A DNA stretch of 45,709 nt. It comes from Rickettsiales bacterium. GTDB lineage: Bacteria > Pseudomonadota > Alphaproteobacteria > Rickettsiales > Rickettsiaceae. Under the pieces are notes generated by a model, which was not told where the DNA came from, did not search any database, and worked only from the letters and a program-made list of their open reading frames with translations. Of this stretch, positions 37,536-45,709 are shown piece after piece; position 1 is the first letter of the stretch; every line of letters begins with the position of its first letter. Made by a program: the position numbers and the translations under genes. The stretch is taken from the NCBI GenBank assembly GCA_947505405.1, contig CANNHR010000004.1:1-45709 (forward strand), read 5' to 3'.

Positions 37536-39069
37536 CTGTTTTAGGTGTTGAAGAGAAAGGAATCAATATCATCCCCATACAAAATATAATAGCTATGATA
37601 ACAAAGACGTTATTAATTGCAATTACAAAAGCCTCTCGTTCAACGACATTACTCAAAAGTTGATATGCTGCGGTTTCTGGGTCATTTACTTTACCTATCA
37701 ATGATTGAGTAAAAAACTCTAGGCTTTCTTGCACTTTTGGTGATGTTAATGGCATGTTATCCTTCATGGTTTGTGCATAGATCTTTGACTTCGAAATGAT
37801 CAGGCTATTAATCACAGCTAGGCCTATTGCACCGCCCAAGTTTCTTGTTAAATTATAAAGACCACTAGCATTTTGCACTTCATCTTTTTTCATTGTGCCA
37901 AGAGCTAGATCATTTATCGGCATAAAGCAAAACATCAGTGCTAAGCCACGGATCATTTGTGGAACAAATAATTCCCAATATTGTGATTGGGCAGTAAGAA
38001 AACTGTTAGCAAAAGACCCTATAGCAAACAAAGAAAAACCTATGGCCAGGATTATCCTTTTATCGATGCCTGAATCAAACATTTTACCAGCCATAGGCGC
38101 TGAGACAAGTTGGAAAACTCCAGTGATAATCATGGTAATGCCAATCTGAAGAGTGTTATATCCTGCTATTATAAACAAAAATAGTGGCAACAAATAGACA
38201 GTCCCATACAGTCCAACACCTAGTATGAACGAATAAATGCAACCAAAACTAAAATTCTTATTCCTGAATGAACCAAGATCAATTATTGGGTTCTGATAAG
38301 TAACTTCTCGAATAATTAACCAAACAAAAGTTACAATAACTACTATTGTTAATAAGAGGATATGACCGTCATCTAGCCAATCTTTCTTATTCCCTTCTTC
38401 TAGTACATATTGCATCGAGCCCAAACAAACTGCCATCAACAAGATGCCAACGAAATCGAAATTTTTGAGCAGTTTGTAGTTTGGTTTATCAAAATCAACA
38501 TATAGAAAAACGGTCACGCAGACAAAAATTCCAGGAATAACATTAAGCAAAAACATAAAATGCCAAGATATTGTCTCTGTAATATAGCCTCCAAGTGTTG
38601 GCCCAATAGTTGGGGCTACTGTTACTACTAATCCAATGATCATAGTAACTTTGGTATGCATGCTTTTAGGAAATATAATAAAAATTGCCCCAAAAGCTGT
38701 AGGAATCATTGCTCCACCAAAAAAACCCTGCATGGCTCTGAAAATAATCATGGATTCAATATTCCAAGCGAGAGCACATAGCAAGCTCATAAGAGTAAAT
38801 CCCAGTGCAGCAATAAAATAAGAAATTCTGGTTGATAATAGGCGTGAGGCAAAACCAGTGACCGGAATAATTATTACTTCAGCAATAAGATATGAGGTTT
38901 GAATCCAAGAAAGCTCATCACCAGAAGCAGATAACCCAGCAGCAATTACTGATAGAGAGCTTGCAACAATCTGAATATCTAATATCGCCATAAACATTCC
39001 AACAACCATAGCAAAGAACGCTAGAATAGTTTTGGATGATATTGGTTGATCAGTTTGTTCTTGGTTCAT
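37513..39069 (-). CDS. emrB: DHA2-family MFS multidrug transporter (EmrB/QacA-like)
   Basis: 518 aa; FMAILDIQIVASSLSVIAAGLSASGDELSWIQTSYLIAEVIIIPVTG, PTIGPTLGGYITETISWHFMFLLNVIPG. Confidence 0.93.
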   Translation of the reverse strand: MNQEQTDQPISSKTILAFFAMVVGMFMAILDIQIVASSLSVIAAGLSASGDELSWIQTSYLIAEVIIIPVTGFASRLLSTRISYFIAALGFTLMSLLCALAWNIESMIIFRAMQGFFGGAMIPTAFGAIFIIFPKSMHTKVTMIIGLVVTVAPTIGPTLGGYITETISWHFMFLLNVIPGIFVCVTVFLYVDFDKPNYKLLKNFDFVGILLMAVCLGSMQYVLEEGNKKDWLDDGHILLLTIVVIVTFVWLIIREVTYQNPIIDLGSFRNKNFSFGCIYSFILGVGLYGTVYLLPLFLFIIAGYNTLQIGITMIITGVFQLVSAPMAGKMFDSGIDKRIILAIGFSLFAIGSFANSFLTAQSQYWELFVPQMIRGLALMFCFMPINDLALGTMKKDEVQNASGLYNLTRNLGGAIGLAVINSLIISKSKIYAQTMKDNMPLTSPKVQESLEFFTQSLIGKVNDPETAAYQLLSNVVEREAFVIAINNVFVIIAIIFCMGMILIPFSSTPKTVVTSNVH

Positions 39070-39098
39070 AAACTAAGTTATATATCCGTAGTGCTCTT

Positions 39099-39231
39099 TA
39101 GAACCTGTCTTCATAGATTCATTCTGCATAATTTTTGTAATTTTTAATTTTAATATATGTATATTCGCATTAAAAATCATTGAAAATTATCCTAAAAATT
39201 CTATCAGACAATTCTATGAAGACAGGTTCTA
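39099..39231. mobile_element. 133-bp MITE-like element with 19-bp perfect TIRs
   Basis: tagaacctgtcttcataga (39099-39117) / tctatgaagacaggttcta (39213-39231); interior AT-rich and non-coding. Confidence 0.78.
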
Positions 39232-39614
39232 AGTATCTTGTCTAGCTTTTTGTCGAAAGTAAGTACTGTGACTGGAGTATTATCTAGTTTACTTCTAGCA
39301 ACAATAATAGAATCAACAATATGTATATTATGATTTCGGTAAATATCCAGTGCCATACCTAGTAAATACTTCTCAGTGTCTAAACCTTTATAAGATAGAA
39401 ATGAATGCATAGTATCAATAATTTTTTCCTTGGGGATATCGTAAAAAGAAGAGAGAACAAAAATTACTTCAACAAACACTACTTGTTCTAATTTAACTTG
39501 AGCTTTACCATCTCGTACTTGGTCGAAAACGGCTTTTGCTTGTGTATAATGATCTTTGTTATCAGCAAGTAAGTATCGTACTATAAAATTAGTATCAACT
39601 ATATATTTTTGCAT
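39204..39614 (-). CDS. vapC: PIN-domain toxin (VapC-like)
   Basis: 136 aa; YIVDTNFIVRYLLADN, VEVIFVLSSFY, IVDSIIVARSKLDNTPVTVLTFDKKLDKIL; last 8 codons lie inside the MITE. Confidence 0.85.
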   Translation of the reverse strand: MQKYIVDTNFIVRYLLADNKDHYTQAKAVFDQVRDGKAQVKLEQVVFVEVIFVLSSFYDIPKEKIIDTMHSFLSYKGLDTEKYLLGMALDIYRNHNIHIVDSIIVARSKLDNTPVTVLTFDKKLDKILRTCLHRIV

Positions 39615-39856
39615 TATTGAGCTTCTTTGTTGTTTCTAGAATTAAACCAAGACTGATTGCGTATTTGATCAAATGACAAATCTGTTTTCTTTTTAAATTC
39701 AGCGATGCTACCTCCAACATCTGGAACCGGATAGATTACAGCATGGGTATCGTCTATTAATTCAAGGACAATAGTATTTGTCTTAAATAAATTACGTAAT
39801 TTTTTAGGCAACGTTATTTGACCTCTAGGTCCTATAGAAAGAGTTTTACTTATCAT
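39614..39856 (-). CDS. vapB: AbrB/SpoVT-type antitoxin (VapB/MazE-like)
   Basis: 80 aa; LSIGPRGQITLPKKLRNLFKTNTIVLELI; stop overlaps the toxin start by 1 nt. Confidence 0.85.
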   Translation of the reverse strand: MISKTLSIGPRGQITLPKKLRNLFKTNTIVLELIDDTHAVIYPVPDVGGSIAEFKKKTDLSFDQIRNQSWFNSRNNKEAQ

Positions 39857-39930
39857 AATCTAAACAGCTCAGATATTTTATTTATATTGCTACTATATAA
39901 TATCATACTATATGAAAAAAGTAAGTAGAA

Positions 39931-41166
39931 TTAAATAATGCGAGCAACACTATTTCTGATCACTATCCCCGCTAATAAGAACACTATCATTATATATCCT
40001 GCAATAGGCAAATATGAACCGGTGTAATGCACGATAATTAAACATATTGAGGGAGTGAGTTTGCCAATAGTGCTTGCTCCAAAAGTTGAGCCCATACCTA
40101 CGATCATATATTTCTCGTCCCCCTTTATTTGATTTTTGCACCAAAGATTTAGTGGACACATATAAACCACTCCCCAAATTACTATCCAAAAACGTACAAA
40201 AGTTACGTAATATATCGATGAATCTGCGATGAAATACCATAACGGAGCAATTGATAATGCAAGGATAGTACTTGCTATCTGCATAACTTGGCTAGGATTA
40301 TAGCACGATAGTATTTTGCCAATGATTGGAATTGATACCATATCAAAAATAAGCATAAAGCTATTTACTGCAATCATATTTTTTTCCTCAATATTTGTAA
40401 CCATTGGTACCATATGATTCATTGTGACAAACGGAATCAAATATGTCATATAAGAAAAACCTGTAACGATCGCTATCCTTAGCAAAATTAACTTATGAGA
40501 CCACAAAATATTCAACCCATCAATGCTGTAGAATTTTAATTGGTGTTTTAGATTTTTGCTTTCTTTTGGTAAAATTATTTTACGAAAAACATACCCAACT
40601 ATTGCAGCTGAGCCTCCAAGAATATAACAAATCCTCCAGGAGCCTGTTACGTCTATATAATGGACAATGGTTGCTGCAAGTGATGCAAGAACAATACCGA
40701 GCATAGTTGATAGTTGGTATAAATAAGAGCCTTTAAATGCTTCTTGTTCTATCTTATCTTCTAGAATATATAGTTTTGCAATACTAGTCTCACCGGCGGC
40801 AAATACTTCTCTTAAAACACGAAAAGTAACAAATAATAACGGTGCAATCCAACCTATCATGGCATGACTAGGTAATAAACCTATGAAGACAGTAAAAACT
40901 CCTACACCAATTAATGAATTTGATAGGGCGGCGACAGGTCCTCTTAACCTTGCAATCATTCCAAATAGGTACGTTCCCAGTGGTTTTGTAATAATTGACG
41001 TAGCCAAAATGCCATATGCCATTATCAAACCAAGTAGTTTATCTGTGTTTGGAAAAAATACCGGCGCAATAATAGGGGCAAGAAAAATATAAAGCGAAGT
41101 GTCGAAATGATCAATTGTATTACCAATAAGAATAGTAATATCTCTTTTAGGCAGGCTATAATTCAT
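39931..41166 (-). CDS. MFS transporter (ProP-like); candidate thiamine/thiamine-precursor importer
   Basis: FDTSLYIFLAPIIAPVFFP, TKPLGTYLFGMIARLRG MFS motif; ATG at 41166 with GGAG upstream preferred to 41196; TPP riboswitch in leader. Confidence 0.85.
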   Translation of the reverse strand: MNYSLPKRDITILIGNTIDHFDTSLYIFLAPIIAPVFFPNTDKLLGLIMAYGILATSIITKPLGTYLFGMIARLRGPVAALSNSLIGVGVFTVFIGLLPSHAMIGWIAPLLFVTFRVLREVFAAGETSIAKLYILEDKIEQEAFKGSYLYQLSTMLGIVLASLAATIVHYIDVTGSWRICYILGGSAAIVGYVFRKIILPKESKNLKHQLKFYSIDGLNILWSHKLILLRIAIVTGFSYMTYLIPFVTMNHMVPMVTNIEEKNMIAVNSFMLIFDMVSIPIIGKILSCYNPSQVMQIASTILALSIAPLWYFIADSSIYYVTFVRFWIVIWGVVYMCPLNLWCKNQIKGDEKYMIVGMGSTFGASTIGKLTPSICLIIVHYTGSYLPIAGYIMIVFLLAGIVIRNSVARII

Positions 41167-41289
41167 CAAAATACTCCAATATTTGCTAATAAACAAACAC
41201 CAGAGTCAGAAAAGATTTTCCTAAAAATAATCTTTAAAAACTACCAACACCCAATCCTGTACTAGAATTGAACATTGAGTTTCCAACTT

Positions 41290-41377
41290 TACCTCCCTTC
41301 GCAGGCATTATCCTGGAGCAGGTTATAAGAGTATAATCTCAGCCTTGAGCCAATACGTAGCCAAAGCACCTCTGGTA
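41290..41377 (-). promoter_or_regulatory. TPP (thiamin pyrophosphate) riboswitch aptamer
   Basis: Minus strand reads TACCAGAGGTGCTTTGGCTACGTATTGGCTCAAGGCTGAGATTATACTCTTATAACCTGCTCCAGGATAATGCCTGCGAAGGGAGGTA, with conserved CTGAGA, ACCTGctCcaGGATAATGCctGCGAAGGGA; TACC/GGTA can close P1. Confidence 0.93.
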
Positions 41378-41566
41378 TCTTAGGGGATACTAAAACCCTA
41401 CTTTGTGGTTGTCAACACAAATTTGGTGGTAAATTAATTAGTATTTTGTGGCCGAGTAGCACATTAAGGAATTACTAATATCTTCAAACTACTCCATTAA
41501 TTGACTCTACAATATATTTGATATTTAATTCAATTCAGGACATAAGTAATAGCGAGTTAAAACTAT

Positions 41567-42253
41567 ATGAAAGTAATCACAATAGCTCAGCAAAAAGGTG
41601 GAGCTGGTAAAACTACTATCGCTGCGCACTTGGCCGTATCTTTAGCTCAAACGGGAAAAAGGGTTGCTATTATTGATATTGATCCGCAGGGAAGCTTAAC
41701 AAATTGGCATAGTCTGCGCGAAAAGAAATTTGGTATTGGTTATACAGGTTTGAATTTTGTAACTAGTGCTGGTTGGCGAGTCGAAAGTGCTATAAGTAAT
41801 TTGCGAGGCAATGTTGATTACGTGGTTATTGATGCGCCTCCGCATACAGAAACTGAATCCAAGACGGCCATTCGTGCATCTAATTTGATTATAATACCTA
41901 TGCAACCAAGTCCGACTGACTTGTGGGCAACGAGTACTACAACTGATTTTGCTCAAAGCGAAAAGATCCCAGCTAAAATTTTGTTGAATAGATACAACCC
42001 ACAATCAAAGCTCACAAAAGAAATAATTGCCCAACTACAAGGTGACCTGTTTAAATGTTCACTTGGTAACAGAGTGGCATTTAGTAGCTGTTTCCTGAGT
42101 GGAGTTACTGTCACCGAATGCGTTCCAAATTCTGTTGCTGCTGATGAAATAAGGGCTTTATCGCGTGAAGTGCTTACAATTTTTGATACTGGAAAAACAA
42201 ATAAAGAGAAAGCATCAGACGGTAATATAAAAAGATCCGTTGCAAAAGTGTAA
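41567..42253 (+). CDS. parA: ParA-family ATPase
   Basis: 228 aa; AQQKGGAGKTTIAAHLAVSLA deviant Walker A, IIDIDPQGSLTNW, VVIDAPPHTE; no adjacent ParB. Confidence 0.92.
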   Translation: MKVITIAQQKGGAGKTTIAAHLAVSLAQTGKRVAIIDIDPQGSLTNWHSLREKKFGIGYTGLNFVTSAGWRVESAISNLRGNVDYVVIDAPPHTETESKTAIRASNLIIIPMQPSPTDLWATSTTTDFAQSEKIPAKILLNRYNPQSKLTKEIIAQLQGDLFKCSLGNRVAFSSCFLSGVTVTECVPNSVAADEIRALSREVLTIFDTGKTNKEKASDGNIKRSVAKV

Positions 42254-42356
42254 ATTTTTCTTTAAAGTAGGCTGGTTTAAAGCAGTTCCATAAAAATTAT
42301 GGCTATGAACATACAAATTATAGAATAATTACAATTTCTGGCTAAATAAATAATAC

Positions 42357-44465
42357 ATGTTTAATATACTCAAAAGGATCACAGACTATTCGCACTTAGC
42401 GCTTGCTTCTGCAATTGTTGGGATTTTGATGGTCCTGCTCTTTCCAATTCCAACCGGATTACTTGATTTTTTATTAGCTTTGTCAATTGGCATATCTTTT
42501 GTAATTCTGATGACGACATTATTCATTCAGAAACCTCTTGATTTAAGTATGTTTCCAACGATTCTGTTAGTCACAACTCTTTTGAGATTATCGCTAAACA
42601 TTGCCTCTACTAGGTTGATTCTTTCAAGGGGGCATGAAGGCCCAGACGCTGCTGGCCATGTAATCAAAGCTTTTGGTGGTTTTGTGATGCAAGGGAATGT
42701 AGTTATTGGGCTCATTGTGTTCTTAATATTGACTTTGATCAACTTCATCGTCATTACAAAAGGTTCTGGTCGTATTGCTGAAGTAGCGGCAAGGTTTAGC
42801 CTTGATGCAATGCCTGGTAAGCAAATGGCTATCGATGCTGATTTGGCAGCCGGGTTGGTTGATGAAAAAGTAGCTAAGTCACGCCGTAAAAATCTTGAAG
42901 ATGAGAGTACATTCTTTGGCTCTATGGATGGTGCTAACAAGTTTGTACGTGGTGATGCAATTGCTGGATTGATCATTACTTTTATCAACCTGATTGGGGG
43001 AATGATAGTTGGTATTTTACAAAAAGACTTGTCTTTCGACGTAGCGGTTAAAACCTATACAGTGCTTACCATTGGTGATGGGTTAGTAACACAAATTCCG
43101 TCGCTGATTGTTTCATTATCTGCTGGTTTGCTTGTTACTAAAGCTGGTACTTCTGGCTCCACAGACAAATTGCTTTTTGGACAGATTGGTCAATATCCAC
43201 AAGCTTTAGTGATGACAGCAATCGTTACTGGCCTTATGGCATTCTTACCTGGACTTCCCTTTATTCCATTCTCAATAATTGCAGCTGTTATAGGGGGGAG
43301 CGCATATGCGCTAAACTCAACAAAAAATCAAGAATTATTAGCTGGAGTTTATGGTTCTGGAGGAGGTGCAACCTCTAAGATTGGATCAGATTCCGGGGAG
43401 GGTGGTAGTAGCCAAGAACAGGATAAATCCGAGAAGATATCGGATGCGCTTCATCTTGATTTAATTAGGTTAGAAATAGGTTATGGTTTAATGTCGCTTG
43501 TTAATGCAAGTAATGGCCATAATTTAACTGAGCAAATTAAAGGTTTGCGTAAGCAAATTGTCCAAGAGTACGGCTTCGTGATGCCAGCTGTTAGAATTCA
43601 GGATAACATTCAACTAGATACTGACGTGTATGTCATTAAAATCAAGGAGCTGGAGGCTGGTCGAGGTTTAGTACGTCCAGGTAAGCTGATGATTATGGAT
43701 CCACAAGGTACCGATCTGGATATTCCAGGCGAGAGCGTCAAAGAACCTGCGTTTGGATTACCAGCAAAATGGATCGATGAAAGTTACAAAGAAGAAGCGT
43801 TGTTTCATAATTGTACTGTTGTCGACCCTTCTACTGTTATTACCACACATCTTACAGAGCAAATTAAGGAAAATATTACTGATTTGCTTTCATATAGTGA
43901 GACGCAAAAATTGCTCGATAAAATGGCTGATGAGCACAAACAATTGTTAAAGGATGTTATACCAGATGTGGTCTCAATTGCTTCACTTCAGAAAGTATTG
44001 CAAAATTTACTATCCGAGATGATTTCAATCCGAGACATGCCTAGTATTTTGGAATCAGTAGCAGATTCTGCCAGAGCAAATAAGAATTTAACAGCTATGA
44101 CTGAGGCAGTTAGAGTACAACTATGCAGACAGATTTGCCATCACAACACCAATCGAGAAGGATTTATTCCAATAATTGCGTTATCTGCAGAGTGGGAGAG
44201 GAGTTTCATTGAAAATTTAATAGATGATGGCACAGGGGATAAACAATTATCAATGCCTCCATCAAAATTACAAGAATTTGTTACTAAAGTGAAAAAAGCT
44301 TATGATGATCAAGCGTTGAAAGGGTATGTCCCAGTACTCTTAACCAGCGCCTATACCAGGCCATATGTGCGTTCTGTAGTAGAGCGCTTTAGGCCAGCTA
44401 CGGTTGTAATGTCGCAGAATGAGATTCACTATAAGGCAAAAATTAGGACACTCGAGTCAATATAG
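42357..44465 (+). CDS. flhA: Flagellar biosynthesis / type III export protein FlhA
   Basis: 702 aa; LLRLSLNIASTRLILSRG, FSLDAMPGKQMAIDADLAAGLVDE, RGDAIAGLIITFINLIGG. Confidence 0.96.
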   Translation: MFNILKRITDYSHLALASAIVGILMVLLFPIPTGLLDFLLALSIGISFVILMTTLFIQKPLDLSMFPTILLVTTLLRLSLNIASTRLILSRGHEGPDAAGHVIKAFGGFVMQGNVVIGLIVFLILTLINFIVITKGSGRIAEVAARFSLDAMPGKQMAIDADLAAGLVDEKVAKSRRKNLEDESTFFGSMDGANKFVRGDAIAGLIITFINLIGGMIVGILQKDLSFDVAVKTYTVLTIGDGLVTQIPSLIVSLSAGLLVTKAGTSGSTDKLLFGQIGQYPQALVMTAIVTGLMAFLPGLPFIPFSIIAAVIGGSAYALNSTKNQELLAGVYGSGGGATSKIGSDSGEGGSSQEQDKSEKISDALHLDLIRLEIGYGLMSLVNASNGHNLTEQIKGLRKQIVQEYGFVMPAVRIQDNIQLDTDVYVIKIKELEAGRGLVRPGKLMIMDPQGTDLDIPGESVKEPAFGLPAKWIDESYKEEALFHNCTVVDPSTVITTHLTEQIKENITDLLSYSETQKLLDKMADEHKQLLKDVIPDVVSIASLQKVLQNLLSEMISIRDMPSILESVADSARANKNLTAMTEAVRVQLCRQICHHNTNREGFIPIIALSAEWERSFIENLIDDGTGDKQLSMPPSKLQEFVTKVKKAYDDQALKGYVPVLLTSAYTRPYVRSVVERFRPATVVMSQNEIHYKAKIRTLESI

Positions 44466-44567
44466 TAAATTTAATATATCTCTTGCGTCAAACTCAGGTT
44501 ATATTAAAATGAATTTTTAATTAGTATTGGTAAGTCCAACAAGTTCAAGAACTCAGGCAATGAAGCA

Positions 44568-44682
44568 GTCATCCCGGGCTTGATCCGGGATGACTTAAAA
44601 CGAAGGCAGGCGCAAGCTTCAATCAAGTTTAGGATTGTATCTTAAACGAAGGCATACGAAGCCCAACAAGTTCAGGATGACT
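44568..44682. repeat. GTCATCCCGG palindrome plus CAGGCGCAAGCTTC-class repeat
   Basis: gtcatcccgg-gcttgat-ccgggatgac (44568-44594) then cgaaggcaggcgcaagcttcaatcaagtttagga. Confidence 0.85.
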
Positions 44683-44749
44683 TTATTAACAGCTAGAACA
44701 TTATTTTTGTGTGAGCAAAATAATTTTTTCACAATAGACTTAGTTGCCT

Positions 44750-45574
44750 ATGAAGAAGGTTATGTATAGTTTGTACAGGTCGGTAGTAAAGATGATTGAC
44801 CATGATGGAGTCGAGCACTCAGGTTATATGTCATTTATGCTCTTGGTATCAATTTTTCCGTTTTTTATTTTCATCTTAGCTTTTACCAGCTTTTTTGGAG
44901 CTTCAGAACTTGGCGAAAAGTTTGTTGAACTTGCTCTAGAGAATATGCCAGAACATTCAATCGAGTCAATTAAGATAAGGATCAATGAGCTAATGTCTGC
45001 TCCTCCGCAAGGGCTATTGACTCTTGCAATTGTGGGAACGATATGGACTTCTTCTTCTTTTGTAGAGTGCCTACGAACAATTTTAAATAGAGTGTATGAA
45101 ATAAAATCTCCGCCAAATTATATCTTAAGGCGTTTGCTTAGTATTGCACAGTTTTTGATCATCAGTTCTGGTATTTCCTTTGCTATGCTTCTTCTGATTA
45201 TTATTCCTATTGGGCTTGAAAAAATACCTAAATTTATGATTTTAATTGAAGACTATAAGTCTTTGCTTGATTTTGCCAGGTATGTGCTGGTTGTTCTATC
45301 ACTATTTTTTGCAGTTTGTTCGTTGTATTACATAATACCCAATGCAAGTCTAAGATTTCTTGAAGTGGTACCTGGCGCTTTTCTAACTGTTGGTTTATGG
45401 GCAGCAAGCGGTTTTTTGCTTTCTAGATATATCGTATACTACAATCAACTAAATATAGTTTATGGATCTCTAGGGAGCATCATTGTTACGTTGGTGTTTT
45501 TTTATATAGTAAACATGATCTTCATTATTGGTGCAGAGTTTAATTATCTGATGAGAAATAACAATATTGATTAG
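44750..45574 (+). CDS. YihY/BrkB-family membrane protein
   Basis: GYMSFMLLVSIFPFFIFILAF, FVECLRTILNRVYE, LGSIIVTLVFFYIVNMIFIIGAEFNYLM; ATG at 44750 preferred to TTG at 44744. Confidence 0.88.
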   Translation: MKKVMYSLYRSVVKMIDHDGVEHSGYMSFMLLVSIFPFFIFILAFTSFFGASELGEKFVELALENMPEHSIESIKIRINELMSAPPQGLLTLAIVGTIWTSSSFVECLRTILNRVYEIKSPPNYILRRLLSIAQFLIISSGISFAMLLLIIIPIGLEKIPKFMILIEDYKSLLDFARYVLVVLSLFFAVCSLYYIIPNASLRFLEVVPGAFLTVGLWAASGFLLSRYIVYYNQLNIVYGSLGSIIVTLVFFYIVNMIFIIGAEFNYLMRNNNID

Positions 45575-45665
45575 CATTATTTCGCCAACAAAATGACACT
45601 TGCAAATACTTTTTTATTGGTTTATTTTTAGTAATAATTAAACATTGCAACTCAGGATTAAACAA

Positions 45666-45709
45666 ATGATGAATTTTAATATTGATGTAGCTATTTTTAT
45701 AGTATTTAT
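45666..45709 (+). CDS. Possible 5' end of a CDS running off the window
   Basis: atgatgaattttaatattgatgtagct... gives MMNFNIDVAIFIVF, hydrophobic start, open to the window end. Confidence 0.35.
   Translation, partial: MMNFNIDVAIFIVF

Noticed and set aside
42254-42356. ctggtttaaagca as a sigma-54 site before flhA
   Set aside because: GG to GC spacing is 6 nt rather than 10, so it cannot be a -24/-12 promoter.

Overview
This 45.7 kb AT-rich window looks like a chromosomal segment of a flagellated Rickettsiaceae-like alphaproteobacterium. That assignment rests on a 1647-aa rOmpB/Sca5-like autotransporter, sdhCDAB, the dgt-argS-SPOR neighbourhood, orphan MrpE/F subunits, and many palindromic intergenic repeats. 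Main blocks: (i) APC permease and UvrD (minus strand); (ii) a surface-glycan operon (FdtA-like ketoisomerase, DegT-type aminotransferase, GT61, GT2-GT4 fusion, GNAT, GT2); (iii) the OmpB-like autotransporter; (iv) sdhCDAB; (v) trpS, plsC, YefM-YoeB, erpA, dgt, argS, SPOR; (vi) a flagellar cluster fliK-flgD-fliD-fliS, with flhA further downstream beside an orphan ParA; (vii) a minus-strand group with ComF, UbiH, MrpF, MrpE and EmrB, then a VapBC-type pair and an MFS transporter with a TPP riboswitch in its leader. The most interesting signals are: canonical -24/-12 (sigma-54) promoters in front of fliK and fliD; a TPP riboswitch upstream of an MFS transporter; an oversized FlgD with apparently duplicated hook-cap modules; MITE-like elements with perfect terminal inverted repeats, one supplying the C-terminus of a PIN toxin and one with a 6-bp target duplication; and a direct repeat bracketing the glycan locus. 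No tRNA, rRNA or CRISPR was recognised. All family calls are from reading the sequence and motifs; no database search was run.
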